Shown piece by piece: positions 52,349 through 62,934 of a stretch of DNA of 64,000 nt. The position numbers were made by a program, and so were the translations under genes. Positions within the stretch are counted from its first letter, which is position 1. Each line of letters opens with the position of its first letter. The notes under the pieces are model-generated. The model made no database searches. It saw nothing but the letters and a program-made list of their open reading frames with translations, and was not told the origin of the DNA. Origin of the DNA: Gallionella sp. (lineage in GTDB: Bacteria; Pseudomonadota; Gammaproteobacteria; Burkholderiales; Gallionellaceae); contig JAQTWT010000001.1 in NCBI GenBank assembly GCA_028689145.1, positions 62,001-126,000 of the forward strand. The letters run 5' to 3'.

Positions 52349-53809
52349 ATGAGCTTTCAGCAAGGATTAAGCGGCCTAAATTCATCGGCCAAACAACTGG
52401 ATTCGATCGGCAATAACGTGGCGAATGCCAGTACCGTCGGTTTTAAGCAATCCCAGACGCAATTTGCCGATGCCTATGCTGCCTCTCTTTCCGGCGGCGG
52501 CTCGCTGCAAACCGGCTCAGGTAGCAGGGTGGCGGCGATTGCGCAGCAGTTCTCCCAGGGAACCGTCTCCACCACCAACAATCCGCTGGATACCGCCATC
52601 AGCGGTGCCGGTTTTTTCCGTTTAACCGATCCGAATGGCGCTATTTTTTACAGCCGCAACGGGCAGTTTCATGAAGATAAGAATGGCTATATCGTCAACA
52701 GTCTAGGACATAATGTAACCGGTTACGAGGCGGTCGGCGGGGTGGTTTCGCAAGTTCAGCCGCCGGTAGCGTTGCAAATCAGCGCCCTAGATAAAAGCAA
52801 TCCACCTAAAGTCACCAGCACTGCCACAGTGGGGGTCAATCTCAGCTCCACTGAACTGGGAATTAGCAATACAGCAACACCTTTTAATCCATTAACCTCA
52901 ACGACCTACAACAAATCTACCGCATTGGCGCTCTATGACAGCGCGGGGGCCAGCCATGTGGCATCGCTATATTTTCAAAGGCAGCCTCTCGCCGCCTTTA
53001 CTGTTGCCGCCGCTCCCGCCCCTACTACGACCACCGTATCGTTTGCCAGCACTGCAGGACTAGCTGTAGGCAATACTCTCACTTTACCCAATGGCGGCGG
53101 CGCGGGCGTACCTTCAACAGTAACGATTACCGCCCTTACTGCAACGACGGCGACCTATTCCCCTGCGACAGTAGCGGCAGTAGCAGCTGATTCAATTACC
53201 ACCAATGCAGGCTCTAACACATGGAACGTTTTTTTAACAGTCGATGGCACATCGGTGCCAAATGTGGCACCCGCAACGGCAATGACTACTATGGTTTTTG
53301 GTAACAGCGGTGCGTTAACCTCACCTGCCGCAGCAGTAACCACCGGCACCATGCCATGGACAGGCGGTGCCACTATTACCGTTGACCTTACCCAATCTAC
53401 GCAATATGCGGGCACTTTCAACGTAAACAGTCTGACTCAAAATGGTTATGCCGCCGGAACACTGAGCGGATATTCAACCGGCGCGGATGGCATCATTCTG
53501 GGGCGCTATACCAACGGACAAACTCAGGCGCTGGGACAAATGCTACTGACCAACTTCTCCAACCCGCAAGGCTTGCAACCGGTGGGGAACAATGAATGGG
53601 TGGAAACGGTTGCTGCCGGTATTTTAGGGCCGCTACCGCCAGGTACCAGCGGTCGAGGGGTGCTGCAATCCTCTGCTGTGGAAGATTCCAACGTGGATCT
53701 GACCGCCGAACTGGTAAATATGATTGTCGCGCAGCGTATGTATCAAGCCAATGCGCAAACGATCAAGGCGCAGGATCAAGTGCTGCAAACCATCGTGAAT
53801 TTGAAATAG
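52349..53809 (+). CDS. flgE: flagellar hook protein FlgE
   Basis: MSFQQGLSGLNSSAKQLDSIGNNVANASTVGFKQSQTQFADAYA; VDLTAELVNMIVAQRMYQANAQTIKAQDQVLQTIVNLK. Confidence 0.96.
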   Translation: MSFQQGLSGLNSSAKQLDSIGNNVANASTVGFKQSQTQFADAYAASLSGGGSLQTGSGSRVAAIAQQFSQGTVSTTNNPLDTAISGAGFFRLTDPNGAIFYSRNGQFHEDKNGYIVNSLGHNVTGYEAVGGVVSQVQPPVALQISALDKSNPPKVTSTATVGVNLSSTELGISNTATPFNPLTSTTYNKSTALALYDSAGASHVASLYFQRQPLAAFTVAAAPAPTTTTVSFASTAGLAVGNTLTLPNGGGAGVPSTVTITALTATTATYSPATVAAVAADSITTNAGSNTWNVFLTVDGTSVPNVAPATAMTTMVFGNSGALTSPAAAVTTGTMPWTGGATITVDLTQSTQYAGTFNVNSLTQNGYAAGTLSGYSTGADGIILGRYTNGQTQALGQMLLTNFSNPQGLQPVGNNEWVETVAAGILGPLPPGTSGRGVLQSSAVEDSNVDLTAELVNMIVAQRMYQANAQTIKAQDQVLQTIVNLK

Positions 53810-53862
53810 CGCTTAACTAACAGGCGCGGCACGTTGCGCTGTTACATTTTCAGGAAAAAGCT

Positions 53863-54606
53863 ATGGACAAATTGATCTACACAGCCATGACCGGTGCGGC
53901 GCAGGTGCTGAACCAGCAGGCAGTGGTGTCGGAAAATCTGGCCAATGCGAATACTCCCGGGTTTCGTGCCGCCCTGAGCACCTTTCGTGCCGTGCCGCTG
54001 GTTGGAGAAGGCTTGCAAACCCGGACGTTTGTAGTGGATTCCACCCCCGGTTCAGACTTTACACCGGCAATCATGCAGCAAACTGGGCGGGCGCTTGATG
54101 TGGCGTTACCGGGAGCCGGATGGCTGGCAGTGATAGGGCCGGATGGCAAGGAAGCCTATACGCGCAACGGTAGCCTGCAAATCACACCGGGCGGGGTGTT
54201 GCAAACACGCAACGGCTTGGACGTGATGGGTGACGGCGGTGCCATCACGATACCTGCCGACACTGAAGTGACAATCGCCAGAGACGGCTCCATCTCGACA
54301 GTACCCAGCGGTACCGGGGCAACGGCTGTCGTGGCCGCGGGGCGCTTAAAATTGGTTAACCCCCCTCCCGAACAACTGGAGCGTGGCGGCGATGGATTGT
54401 TTCGTTTGAAGGACGGCACGACCGCGCCGGTAGATGCCAATGTAAGCGTGGTATCAGGCAGCCTGGAAGGCAGCAATGTCAATACGGTTGAAGCAATGGT
54501 GAATATGATTTCGTTGGCGCGGAAATTCGATATGCAGATGAAGATGCTGCAATCCGCGGATAACAACGCAAGACAGGCCAGCCAGATAATGAGCCTTACC
54601 GGTTAG
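53863..54606 (+). CDS. flgF: flagellar basal body rod protein FlgF
   Basis: [36 protein letters not shown]. Confidence 0.96.
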   Translation: MDKLIYTAMTGAAQVLNQQAVVSENLANANTPGFRAALSTFRAVPLVGEGLQTRTFVVDSTPGSDFTPAIMQQTGRALDVALPGAGWLAVIGPDGKEAYTRNGSLQITPGGVLQTRNGLDVMGDGGAITIPADTEVTIARDGSISTVPSGTGATAVVAAGRLKLVNPPPEQLERGGDGLFRLKDGTTAPVDANVSVVSGSLEGSNVNTVEAMVNMISLARKFDMQMKMLQSADNNARQASQIMSLTG

Positions 54607-54659
54607 CGGGGGTCAGATGCACAGCACCCCCTGCGTTTATTTATAAGAGGATAGCAATC

Positions 54660-55442
54660 ATGATACGTTCTTTATGGATCGCAAAAACCGGTCTGGATGC
54701 CCAGCAAACCCAGATGGATGTGATTGCCAATAACTTGGCCAACGTCAGCACCACCGGTTTCAAACGTTCGCGTGCCGTATTCGAGGATCTGCTGTACCAG
54801 ACCATACGCCAGCCGGGTGCCCAATCTTCGCAACAAACCCAAATCCCATCAGGTTTGCAGATCGGCACGGGTGTTCGTCCGATCGCCGCCGAACGCATTC
54901 ATACCCAGGGTAATTTGCAACTCACCGGCAACCAGTTGGATGTGGCGGTTCAGGGGGCGGGGTTTTTCCAGATATTGATGCCGGATGGCACGACAGCCTA
55001 CACACGGGACGGCTCGTTCCAGATGGATAGCCAAGGGCAGTTGGTAACCGCCAGCGGCTTTGCCGTGCAACCAGCTATCACAATCCCCGCCACCTCCACC
55101 GGAGTTACCATTGGCCGTGATGGCATTGTTACCGTAACACAAGCAGGTGTGACTGCACCGGTGCAAGTTGGCAGCCTGCAACTGGCGACGTTTATCAATC
55201 CGGCCGGTCTGCAAAGCATGGGCGAAAATCTGTATCAGGAAACAGCTTCTTCGGGCACCCCCAGCACCAATGTACCGGGAACAAATGGCAGCGGTTCGCT
55301 GAGTCAATCCTATGTGGAAACTTCGAACGTAAACGTGGTGGAGGAATTGGTGAACATGATCCAAACCCAACGCGCTTATGAAATCAATTCCAAGGCCATT
55401 CAAACTTCAGATCAGATGCTGCAAAAATTATCGCAGATTTGA
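54660..55442 (+). CDS. flgG: flagellar basal body rod protein FlgG
   Basis: [47 protein letters not shown]. Confidence 0.98.
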   Translation: MIRSLWIAKTGLDAQQTQMDVIANNLANVSTTGFKRSRAVFEDLLYQTIRQPGAQSSQQTQIPSGLQIGTGVRPIAAERIHTQGNLQLTGNQLDVAVQGAGFFQILMPDGTTAYTRDGSFQMDSQGQLVTASGFAVQPAITIPATSTGVTIGRDGIVTVTQAGVTAPVQVGSLQLATFINPAGLQSMGENLYQETASSGTPSTNVPGTNGSGSLSQSYVETSNVNVVEELVNMIQTQRAYEINSKAIQTSDQMLQKLSQI

Positions 55443-55464
55443 TAAGTGAATCAAGGAGCCCGAA

Positions 55465-56265
55465 TTGAGCGTCTATCAACAAATAAAGAGTCGGGTACAA
55501 ACACGGCGCTTTGCGCCTTCAGTACGGAACTCCAGTAGCGGAACTCTCTTCTCCGTCTGCCTGTGTATTGCCATCAGCATACTGATGGCCGGCTGCGCCA
55601 CGACCCCGCCTACCGCCATCCATCAACCGATGACCGCTAAGCCAGTTGAAAAAAGGGTAGTCGCCCCGGCGGACGGGGCGATTTTCCATGCCGGTATTAA
55701 TGAACGCCCGTTGTTTGAAGACAAGCGCGCCCGGAATATAGGCGACATACTGACTATCAATATCGTTGAGAAAACCACCGGCAACCGGAAAAGCAGCGGC
55801 AGCTCCAGTTATTCGAATAGCGTCAATGCCAATATTCCGACTGTCACCACAAACATCCCGACCAATCTTATCGGCGGACGTGTCGGCAGTTTTCTCAACC
55901 GGCTGTTCTCCTTGACGGGTTCCGTGGTCGGCACAACTGAGAACACATCGGCCGATGCAAGCGCGGGAGCGGCCAGTGAGGATCTGACCGGAACAATTAG
56001 CGTAACAGTGATCGACGTATTGGCAAACGGCAATCTTCTGGTCAGCGGAGAAAAACAGGTATCACTGAACCTGAGTGACGAATTTATTCGTTTCTCCGGC
56101 GTGGTAAATCCGACTACAATTACCAACTTGAACGCTGTACAGTCCACTCAGGTTGCCGATGCCCATATTGAGTATAAAAAGGCCGGGGCGATGAGTGAAG
56201 TGATAAACGACACCCAGACGCTCGGTTTTCTGGGACGATTCTTTATGTCGGTGCTGCCGTTCTGA
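55465..56265 (+). CDS. flgH: flagellar L-ring lipoprotein FlgH
   Basis: Lipobox LMAGC; LFEDKRARNIGDILTINIVEKT; LGFLGRFFMSVLPF. Confidence 0.95.
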   Translation: MSVYQQIKSRVQTRRFAPSVRNSSSGTLFSVCLCIAISILMAGCATTPPTAIHQPMTAKPVEKRVVAPADGAIFHAGINERPLFEDKRARNIGDILTINIVEKTTGNRKSSGSSSYSNSVNANIPTVTTNIPTNLIGGRVGSFLNRLFSLTGSVVGTTENTSADASAGAASEDLTGTISVTVIDVLANGNLLVSGEKQVSLNLSDEFIRFSGVVNPTTITNLNAVQSTQVADAHIEYKKAGAMSEVINDTQTLGFLGRFFMSVLPF

Positions 56266-56359
56266 GGACATCCTGAATAAGGATAGAGATTTGATTGCCA
56301 TGTAGTTGTACCAAAAAACCATTCATAATTTATTGGTTTTCGAATCACAGGAAATAACA

Positions 56360-57514
56360 ATGAAACAGTTTTTTTCAGCACAGTTGACTCATGCGCCTAT
56401 CGTTTCCCGTATCGGAACGATTGTCGGTCTGTCTGTTTCATTGCTGCTGTTGTCTTCCTTCTGGAGTACCGCACACGCCGACCGAATCAAGGAGATGGCA
56501 AGTATTCAAGGGGTGCGTGACAATCAATTGACCGGTTATGGTCTGGTGGTCGGCTTGGACGGCACCGGCGACCAGACCACTCAAACACCGTTTACAGTAC
56601 AAAGTTTCATCAGTTACTTATCGCAACTGGGCGTAAATCTGCCGCAAGGAACCAGTTTGCAGCTCAAAAACGTCGCTGCGGTGTCGTTAACCGCCACATT
56701 GCCGGCCTTTGCCAGACCCGGCCAGCACATTGACGTGACGGTATCATCACCCGGTAACGCAAAAAGCCTGCGGGGCGGAACATTATTGATGTCATCGCTA
56801 AAGGGTGCTGATGGTCAAGTGTACGCAATGGCGCAAGGCAACGTGCTGGTTAGCGGTGCCGGTGCTTCGTCGGGCGGCGCCTCGGTACAGGTAAATCATC
56901 TGAATGTCGGTCGCATACCGGATGGCGCTCAAGTGGAACGCGCTGTGCCGACGTTACTGGGCCAGGGCGAGTTCATTCATCTGGAATTAAAAACGACAGA
57001 TTTCACCACCGTTGCGCGTATTGTCGAGGCCATCAACGGACAAATTGCGCCGGACATAGCTTCGGCTCTGGACGGACGCGTGATACAAGTCCGTGCCCCT
57101 GGGGGAAATGAGCGTGTGGCGTTTATTTCCAAGGTTGAAAATCTTGAAGTCAGCCCGGCACAGGGAAGCGCCAAAGTCATTATTAATGCCCGTACCGGTT
57201 CGATCGTAATGAACCAGGCCGTTTCTTTGGATACTTGCGCGGTGGCGCATGGTAACTTGACCGTAGTGATCAATACCGACAATGCGGTAAGCCAACCGAA
57301 TGAGCGCTCGGACGGGGTAACGGTGCAAACCGAGCAAACCACTATAGATGTGACAGCCGACAAGGGCAGCCTGATACAACTTAAACGAGGTGCCACCTTG
57401 AGCGAAGTGGTCAAAGCGCTTAATTCGATAGGCGCGACACCGCAGGACTTGCTGGCCATATTGCAGGCAATGAAATCGTCCGGGGCATTGCATGCCGAGC
57501 TGGAGATCATCTAA
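56360..57514 (+). CDS. flgI: flagellar P-ring protein FlgI
   Basis: RIKEMASIQGVRDNQLTGYGLVVGLDGTGDQTTQTPFTVQSF. Confidence 0.97.
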   Translation: MKQFFSAQLTHAPIVSRIGTIVGLSVSLLLLSSFWSTAHADRIKEMASIQGVRDNQLTGYGLVVGLDGTGDQTTQTPFTVQSFISYLSQLGVNLPQGTSLQLKNVAAVSLTATLPAFARPGQHIDVTVSSPGNAKSLRGGTLLMSSLKGADGQVYAMAQGNVLVSGAGASSGGASVQVNHLNVGRIPDGAQVERAVPTLLGQGEFIHLELKTTDFTTVARIVEAINGQIAPDIASALDGRVIQVRAPGGNERVAFISKVENLEVSPAQGSAKVIINARTGSIVMNQAVSLDTCAVAHGNLTVVINTDNAVSQPNERSDGVTVQTEQTTIDVTADKGSLIQLKRGATLSEVVKALNSIGATPQDLLAILQAMKSSGALHAELEII

Positions 57515-58371
57515 TGGCTAACCCGCTGGATATATCCTCAAAACTGGCTCTCGATGCGCAGAGCTTGGAGCGGTTGCGCGCCCAAGCCAAACAGTCTCCG
57601 GATCAGGCACTCAAGGCAGCGGCGCAGCAGTTTGAGTCGGTATTTCTTAACATGATGCTAAAAAGCATGCGAGAAGCCACACCGCAGGACGGTATGCTAG
57701 ACAGCGAACAGACCAAGATGTTTACAGGCATGCTGGATCAGCAATTGGCGCAAAGCATGGCGAGCCGTGGCGTGGGCCTGGCCGACATCATGGTCAAGCA
57801 ACTCAGCAGAGGGCAATTGACTGATGGCAAAGGGCAAAATATTGCTCCCCAATCCGCTATTACAGACACTCGCTCCGCTATAGCCGCATTGCCGTCCGCC
57901 TATAACGAAAATACCCAGCAGGATTTTGTGAACCGCATGATGCCGCACGCCATGCAAGCCAGCCAGACGACAGGAGTACCGCCGCAGCTGATGCTGGGAC
58001 AGGCTGCGCTGGAAAGCGGCTGGGGAAAACGCGAAATCCGCATGGCGGACGGCAGCAGCAGCTATAACCTATTTGGAATTAAGGCTAATGCCGACTGGAA
58101 TGGCAAGGTGGCCGAGGTGATGACCACCGAATACAAGAATGGCGTTCCCAGCAAGCAGGTAGAAAAATTTCGCGCGTATTCCTCATATGCCGATGCGTTC
58201 AAGGATTATGCCAGCATGCTGAGCAATAACCCGCGCTACGCAAATGTATTGCAACAGGGAGGTAATGCTGCGGGAATGGCCCAGGCGTTGCAAAAAGCCG
58301 GATATGCAACAGATCCGAAATATGCGGAAAAGCTGGTGAGCGTCATGGGCAGAATCAATTTGGCGGGCTAA
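57514..58371 (+). CDS. flgJ: peptidoglycan hydrolase FlgJ
   Basis: N-term rod-binding domain; C-term glucosaminidase QLMLGQAALESGWGKREIRMADGSSSYNLFGIKA. Confidence 0.96.
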   Translation: MANPLDISSKLALDAQSLERLRAQAKQSPDQALKAAAQQFESVFLNMMLKSMREATPQDGMLDSEQTKMFTGMLDQQLAQSMASRGVGLADIMVKQLSRGQLTDGKGQNIAPQSAITDTRSAIAALPSAYNENTQQDFVNRMMPHAMQASQTTGVPPQLMLGQAALESGWGKREIRMADGSSSYNLFGIKANADWNGKVAEVMTTEYKNGVPSKQVEKFRAYSSYADAFKDYASMLSNNPRYANVLQQGGNAAGMAQALQKAGYATDPKYAEKLVSVMGRINLAG

Positions 58372-58445
58372 TCGCTCTGACCGTGCCTTGAGTATTAATT
58401 CCCACTTTCGCAGAGAAGCGGGCTAAAGGCTTATTCGACACACCC

Positions 58446-58472
58446 TAAAGAGTTTTCAGGATGTGCCGATAA
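58446..58472 (+). promoter_or_regulatory. sigma-28 (FliA) promoter for flgKL
   Basis: TAAA-N15-GCCGATAA, full consensus, ~40 bp upstream of flgK. Confidence 0.92.
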
Positions 58473-58512
58473 CTCAGTACAGGATCGCCATCAGGCGAAC
58501 AAAGGAAATATC

Positions 58513-60471
58513 GTGGCAAACTTATTTGCATCGTCACTAAGTGGCATGAATGCTGCCCAGCTGGGCATAGCGACCACCGAACACAACATTGCCAATGCAA
58601 GCACTCCCGGGTTTTCGCGGCAACAAACTCTGCCGGCTGCACGGTTGAGTCAGCAGACCGGTTCAGGTTTTTTTGGGCAGGGCGTCGATGTACAGGGGGT
58701 AACGCGAATCTACGACCAATACCTGTCAGCTCAGGTTCTACAGGAACAAAGTCAAGCGACTTATCTTACTGCATACCACACTGCGCTCAAACAAATCGAT
58801 AATTTGGTGGCAGATCCGACTGCCGGCGCATCACCTGCAATGCAGAGCTTTTTTGACGCGATGAGTGCCGTTGCCAACAATCCCGAGTCTGTTCCGGCAC
58901 GTCAGACCATGCTCGGCAATGCGCAATTTGCCGTAAACCGGTTTCAAGCCATTGACCAGCGCATGACCGATATAGTCAACGGCCTTAACACGCAAATCAC
59001 CAACAGCGTCAACGCCGTCAACAGTTATGCCCAGCAAATTTCCGTCCTGAACGTCAGCATCAAGCGCGCTATTGCGGCAGTGCCGGTGCAACAACCCAAT
59101 GATCTGCTTGACCAGCGCGATCAGTTGATCACCAAATTGAATCAGGAAATCAAGACGACCATGCTGCAACAAGCGGATGGAACAGTCAGCATCTTTGTGG
59201 GTAACGGCCAGTCATTGGTGATCAATGATCAGGCAATGAGTTTGCAAGCCACCGCATCGTTAAGCGACCCGAGCAAATTGGATATTTCTTACCTGAGGAA
59301 TGGTCAGGCTCTCGCGATGCAGCAAAGCAGCATTCAGGGCGGCAATCTGGGCGCGTATCTCACTTTCCGCGACCAAAGCCTGGAGCCGACACGCAATGCA
59401 CTCGGACGTGTGGCACTTGGACTGGCGACCCGCATTAACCAGCAAAACAAACTGGGACAGGATTTAAACGGCGCATTGGGAGGAAATCTTTTAACAGCCG
59501 CTGTGCCGCGAGTCATCCAGAATACCAATAATGCTGCCGCATCAGGTGTTCCTACCGTCACTATTTCGGACGTATCCAAGCTGACCACCAGTGACTATCG
59601 GCTAACTTATAATAGTGCTGCGGCCGGTTATACCTTGCTGCGTTTGTCTGACAACACGGTGACCAATTACACAGCGGCTGCACTCGCGGCTGGTTCAACT
59701 GTAGATGGAATCACTATTACCGCGCCGGGTACTGTAACGGCCGGGGATAGCTTCATAATCCGTCCCACCGCAAACGGCGCGCGTGATATTGCCGTTGCAA
59801 CCAATGATCCGGCCAAAATTGCCGCGGCAGCGCCGATGCGAGGCACTGCCGCGACAACCAATACTGGAACCGGGAAAATTACTGCCGGGACTGTATCAAC
59901 AGTTCCGCTAAATGCCAGTATACGTAACAGTGTCACGATTAGTTTTATTGATGCGACGCACTTCACCGTTAATGACACTACTGCGCCGGCAGTTCTGGTC
60001 GGTGCTCCGGGTACGTTATACAGCCCGGCTGCCGGTGCGACATTGACTTACAACGGCTGGACAGTGCAGATTACCGGCACCCCCGTAACCGGCGATACCT
60101 TTAGTGTGGCATCAAACACTAACGCGGTAGGTGACAATCGCAACGCTCTGCTGATGTCCAGTTTGCAAACCAGTAATTTGCTGGGAGGTGATGCCACCAG
60201 CGCGGCGGGAGTCGGAACAACAAGTTTTCTGGGGGCATATGGCCAACTGGTTGGCGATGTTGGTGCAAAAACCAGCGAGCTGTCCGTAACCAGTCTGGCG
60301 CAAACCAATATGGCTGCTCAAACAGTTGCGGCACAACAGGCTGTTTCAGGGGTAAATCTGGACGAGGAAGCTGCTAATTTAATGCGTTATCAGAAAGCGT
60401 ATCAGGCAGCCGCCAAGGCAATGCAAATTGCCAACACCATGTTTGATGCAGTGCTGGCTATAGGAAGGTAG
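58513..60471 (+). CDS. flgK: flagellar hook-associated protein FlgK
   Basis: MANLFASSLSGMNAAQLGIATTEHNIANASTPGFSRQQ; GVNLDEEAANLMRYQKAYQAAAKAMQIANTMFDAVLAI. Confidence 0.97.
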   Translation: MANLFASSLSGMNAAQLGIATTEHNIANASTPGFSRQQTLPAARLSQQTGSGFFGQGVDVQGVTRIYDQYLSAQVLQEQSQATYLTAYHTALKQIDNLVADPTAGASPAMQSFFDAMSAVANNPESVPARQTMLGNAQFAVNRFQAIDQRMTDIVNGLNTQITNSVNAVNSYAQQISVLNVSIKRAIAAVPVQQPNDLLDQRDQLITKLNQEIKTTMLQQADGTVSIFVGNGQSLVINDQAMSLQATASLSDPSKLDISYLRNGQALAMQQSSIQGGNLGAYLTFRDQSLEPTRNALGRVALGLATRINQQNKLGQDLNGALGGNLLTAAVPRVIQNTNNAAASGVPTVTISDVSKLTTSDYRLTYNSAAAGYTLLRLSDNTVTNYTAAALAAGSTVDGITITAPGTVTAGDSFIIRPTANGARDIAVATNDPAKIAAAAPMRGTAATTNTGTGKITAGTVSTVPLNASIRNSVTISFIDATHFTVNDTTAPAVLVGAPGTLYSPAAGATLTYNGWTVQITGTPVTGDTFSVASNTNAVGDNRNALLMSSLQTSNLLGGDATSAAGVGTTSFLGAYGQLVGDVGAKTSELSVTSLAQTNMAAQTVAAQQAVSGVNLDEEAANLMRYQKAYQAAAKAMQIANTMFDAVLAIGR

Positions 60472-60478
60472 GTGTGTG

Positions 60479-61711
60479 ATGCGTATCAGTTCCAGTACCA
60501 TATACGACAGTAATCTGGCTTCGCTCGGGCAACAGCAAACCGCTTTATTAAAAACCCAACAACAGGTTGCTACGGGTCGGAGAATACAAAGCGCTTCGGA
60601 TGATCCGGTCGCTGCCGCACAAGCTATCAGCGTCAATCAGGCCGATGCGATCAATACGCAATACGGCGCGAACCGCACGGCGATGCGGCACACGGTATCT
60701 CTGGCGGAAAGCAATCTGCAAAACGTGACCTCCCTGATTCAGGATATTCAAACGGCTACCGTCAATGCCGGTAACGGCGGACTCTCGGACATTGACCGTC
60801 GCACCATTGCGACCGATTTAAGCGGCAGATTGCAGGAATTAGTCAGCTACGCAAACAGCACGGATGGTGCCGGCAATTATCTGTTTTCTGGCTTCCAGTC
60901 CAGAACTCAGCCTTTTGCAGATGTGGCAGGTGTAATGACCTACAACGGCGACGACGGGCAACGCCTGACGCAAGCCAATGCCTCGCGGCAAATTGCGTCC
61001 AGTGATTCGGGGGCAGATGTATTCATGCGGATTAAAAATGGCAACGGCACGTTTGTTACGAAACCCGCCGCCGCCAACACGGGCACAGGTATTATCAGCA
61101 CGGGTTCCGTATCCAATACCGCATCGTTGACGACCAATAGCTATAGCGTGGTATTTACTGTGACTCCCGGCGTGGGGGGCGCTCCGGATGTGACGACTTA
61201 TGCAGTAAATGATACGACTACACCCGCGGCAGTTTCCGCCGGCACCACATACGTGAGCGGACAAGCCATCAGTTTTGCCGGTATGCAATTCGACATTAAA
61301 GGCATACCTGCCAATGGCGATACATTTACGGTTACGCCAAGCACCAACGAAAGCATATTCAAAACCGTATCCGATTTGATTACCGCACTGAACGCGCCGG
61401 TGCCAACCTCTGCCAATGGTGGCACAACCGGCCTGACAAACACCCTGAGCCGCAGCCTGAAAAATCTGGACAATGCATTGAACAATGTCCTGTCGATCCG
61501 GTCAACGCTGGGTTTGCGCCTTCAAGAGCTTGATGCGCTACAGACTGCGGGGGACGACTTGGCTCTGCAATTCAAACAGACCTTGTCGCAACTGCAGGAT
61601 ATCGACCCCTATAAAGCATATAGCGATTTAACACAGCAAAATACCACGCTGCAGGCATCGCTAAAATCGTTTGCCGCAGTCTCAAATCTTTCCTTGTTCA
61701 ATTATATGTAA
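60479..61711 (+). CDS. flgL: flagellar hook-associated protein FlgL
   Basis: MRISSSTIYDSNLASLGQQQTALLKTQQQVATGRRIQSASDDPVAAAQA. Confidence 0.96.
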   Translation: MRISSSTIYDSNLASLGQQQTALLKTQQQVATGRRIQSASDDPVAAAQAISVNQADAINTQYGANRTAMRHTVSLAESNLQNVTSLIQDIQTATVNAGNGGLSDIDRRTIATDLSGRLQELVSYANSTDGAGNYLFSGFQSRTQPFADVAGVMTYNGDDGQRLTQANASRQIASSDSGADVFMRIKNGNGTFVTKPAAANTGTGIISTGSVSNTASLTTNSYSVVFTVTPGVGGAPDVTTYAVNDTTTPAAVSAGTTYVSGQAISFAGMQFDIKGIPANGDTFTVTPSTNESIFKTVSDLITALNAPVPTSANGGTTGLTNTLSRSLKNLDNALNNVLSIRSTLGLRLQELDALQTAGDDLALQFKQTLSQLQDIDPYKAYSDLTQQNTTLQASLKSFAAVSNLSLFNYM

Positions 61712-61761
61712 TCTGCTTCTTGTTAATAACAGTTGTTCGCAGATTGAGCGCAGTTGCCAAG

Positions 61762-62541
61762 TTATTGCTGCGGCTTGACCAGATTGAGCGTTGCGCCCAA
61801 TCCTTCCTGAGTCAGTCTATCCAGCATCGGAATAAAGTGCGGCATGGATAGAGCCAGCACCAGAAATCCAATCGCCAGCGTAATGGGAAAACCGATCGCG
61901 AACAGATTAAGCTGCGGTGCGGCACGGGTAAGTATCCCCAACGCGATATTGGTGATCAACAGAGCGGCCAGTATAGGCAGTGAAATCTGCAAGGCATAGG
62001 CAAAAATGCTTCCGCCCCAACTGGCTACTGCATAGAATCCCTGGCTTGGCATCATGTCACCGACAGGCAGCATCCGGAAACTTTCTGCCAAGGCTGTCAA
62101 CATGTACAAATGCCCGTTGATAGCCAGAAAGGCCAGTGCCGCAACCATCCCCAACCATTGGGCAATGATCGGCGAATGAACCGCATTCACAGGGTCATAA
62201 AAACTGGCGAATCCCAATCCCATCTGCAGTCCGGCTAATTCACCCGCCATTTCAACGGCAGTAAAGATCAGACGCATGGTGAATCCCATTGATACGCCGA
62301 TAATGATCTGTTGAATCATTATCAATAGCCCCTGCGGCGAACCGACGGAGACCGGCGGCATTGCACCAATGTTTGGCGCAATGATGATGGTAAGCAGTAC
62401 AGACAAACCGACTTTGACGCGCGCCGGTATTTGTTTGTTACCAAGTATCGGTGAACTGGCAATCATTGCCAGAATGCGCGTCAACGGAAAAACTAGCGCT
62501 GCAAGCCACATTTCTAGCTGCGCGCTGGTAATGCTGATCAC
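61762..62541 (-). CDS. fliR: flagellar biosynthesis protein FliR
   Basis: LAALVFPLTRILAMIASSPILGNKQIPARVKVGLSVLLT. Confidence 0.96.
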   Translation of the reverse strand: MISITSAQLEMWLAALVFPLTRILAMIASSPILGNKQIPARVKVGLSVLLTIIIAPNIGAMPPVSVGSPQGLLIMIQQIIIGVSMGFTMRLIFTAVEMAGELAGLQMGLGFASFYDPVNAVHSPIIAQWLGMVAALAFLAINGHLYMLTALAESFRMLPVGDMMPSQGFYAVASWGGSIFAYALQISLPILAALLITNIALGILTRAAPQLNLFAIGFPITLAIGFLVLALSMPHFIPMLDRLTQEGLGATLNLVKPQQ

Positions 62542-62564
62542 TAGACAGCCCTACTCATCAGCTG

Positions 62565-62834
62565 TCACCCGACCATCCAGGGGATATTTCCAAACAATCG
62601 CTGGATATAATCGACCATGGTATTGACCATCCACGGTCCGGCAAAAATCAGCACCAGAAACGTCCCCAGCAGTTTTGGAATGAACGACAAAGTCATTTCG
62701 TTGATTTGTGTGGCCGCTTGAAAAATGCTCACCACCAGACCAATCACCAGCGCGCTAAGCAATAGCGGCGCAGAAATCATCAGCGTCAATTCGATGGCTT
62801 GCTGCCCGATAGTAAGGACGGTTTCAGGGGTCAT
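62565..62834 (-). CDS. fliQ: flagellar biosynthesis protein FliQ
   Basis: MTPETVLTIGQQAIELTLMISAPLLLSALVIGLVVSIFQAATQINEMTLSFIPKL. Confidence 0.97.
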   Translation of the reverse strand: MTPETVLTIGQQAIELTLMISAPLLLSALVIGLVVSIFQAATQINEMTLSFIPKLLGTFLVLIFAGPWMVNTMVDYIQRLFGNIPWMVG

Positions 62835-62934
62835 AATGTAGCCGTTAGTAACAGTGTGTAGTCGTTAACTGGTGTAGGCGCTTTGCAATTTTTTGGCTTA
62901 ACCAAAAGCGAACGCCTAGCGGCCAGTGACTATT

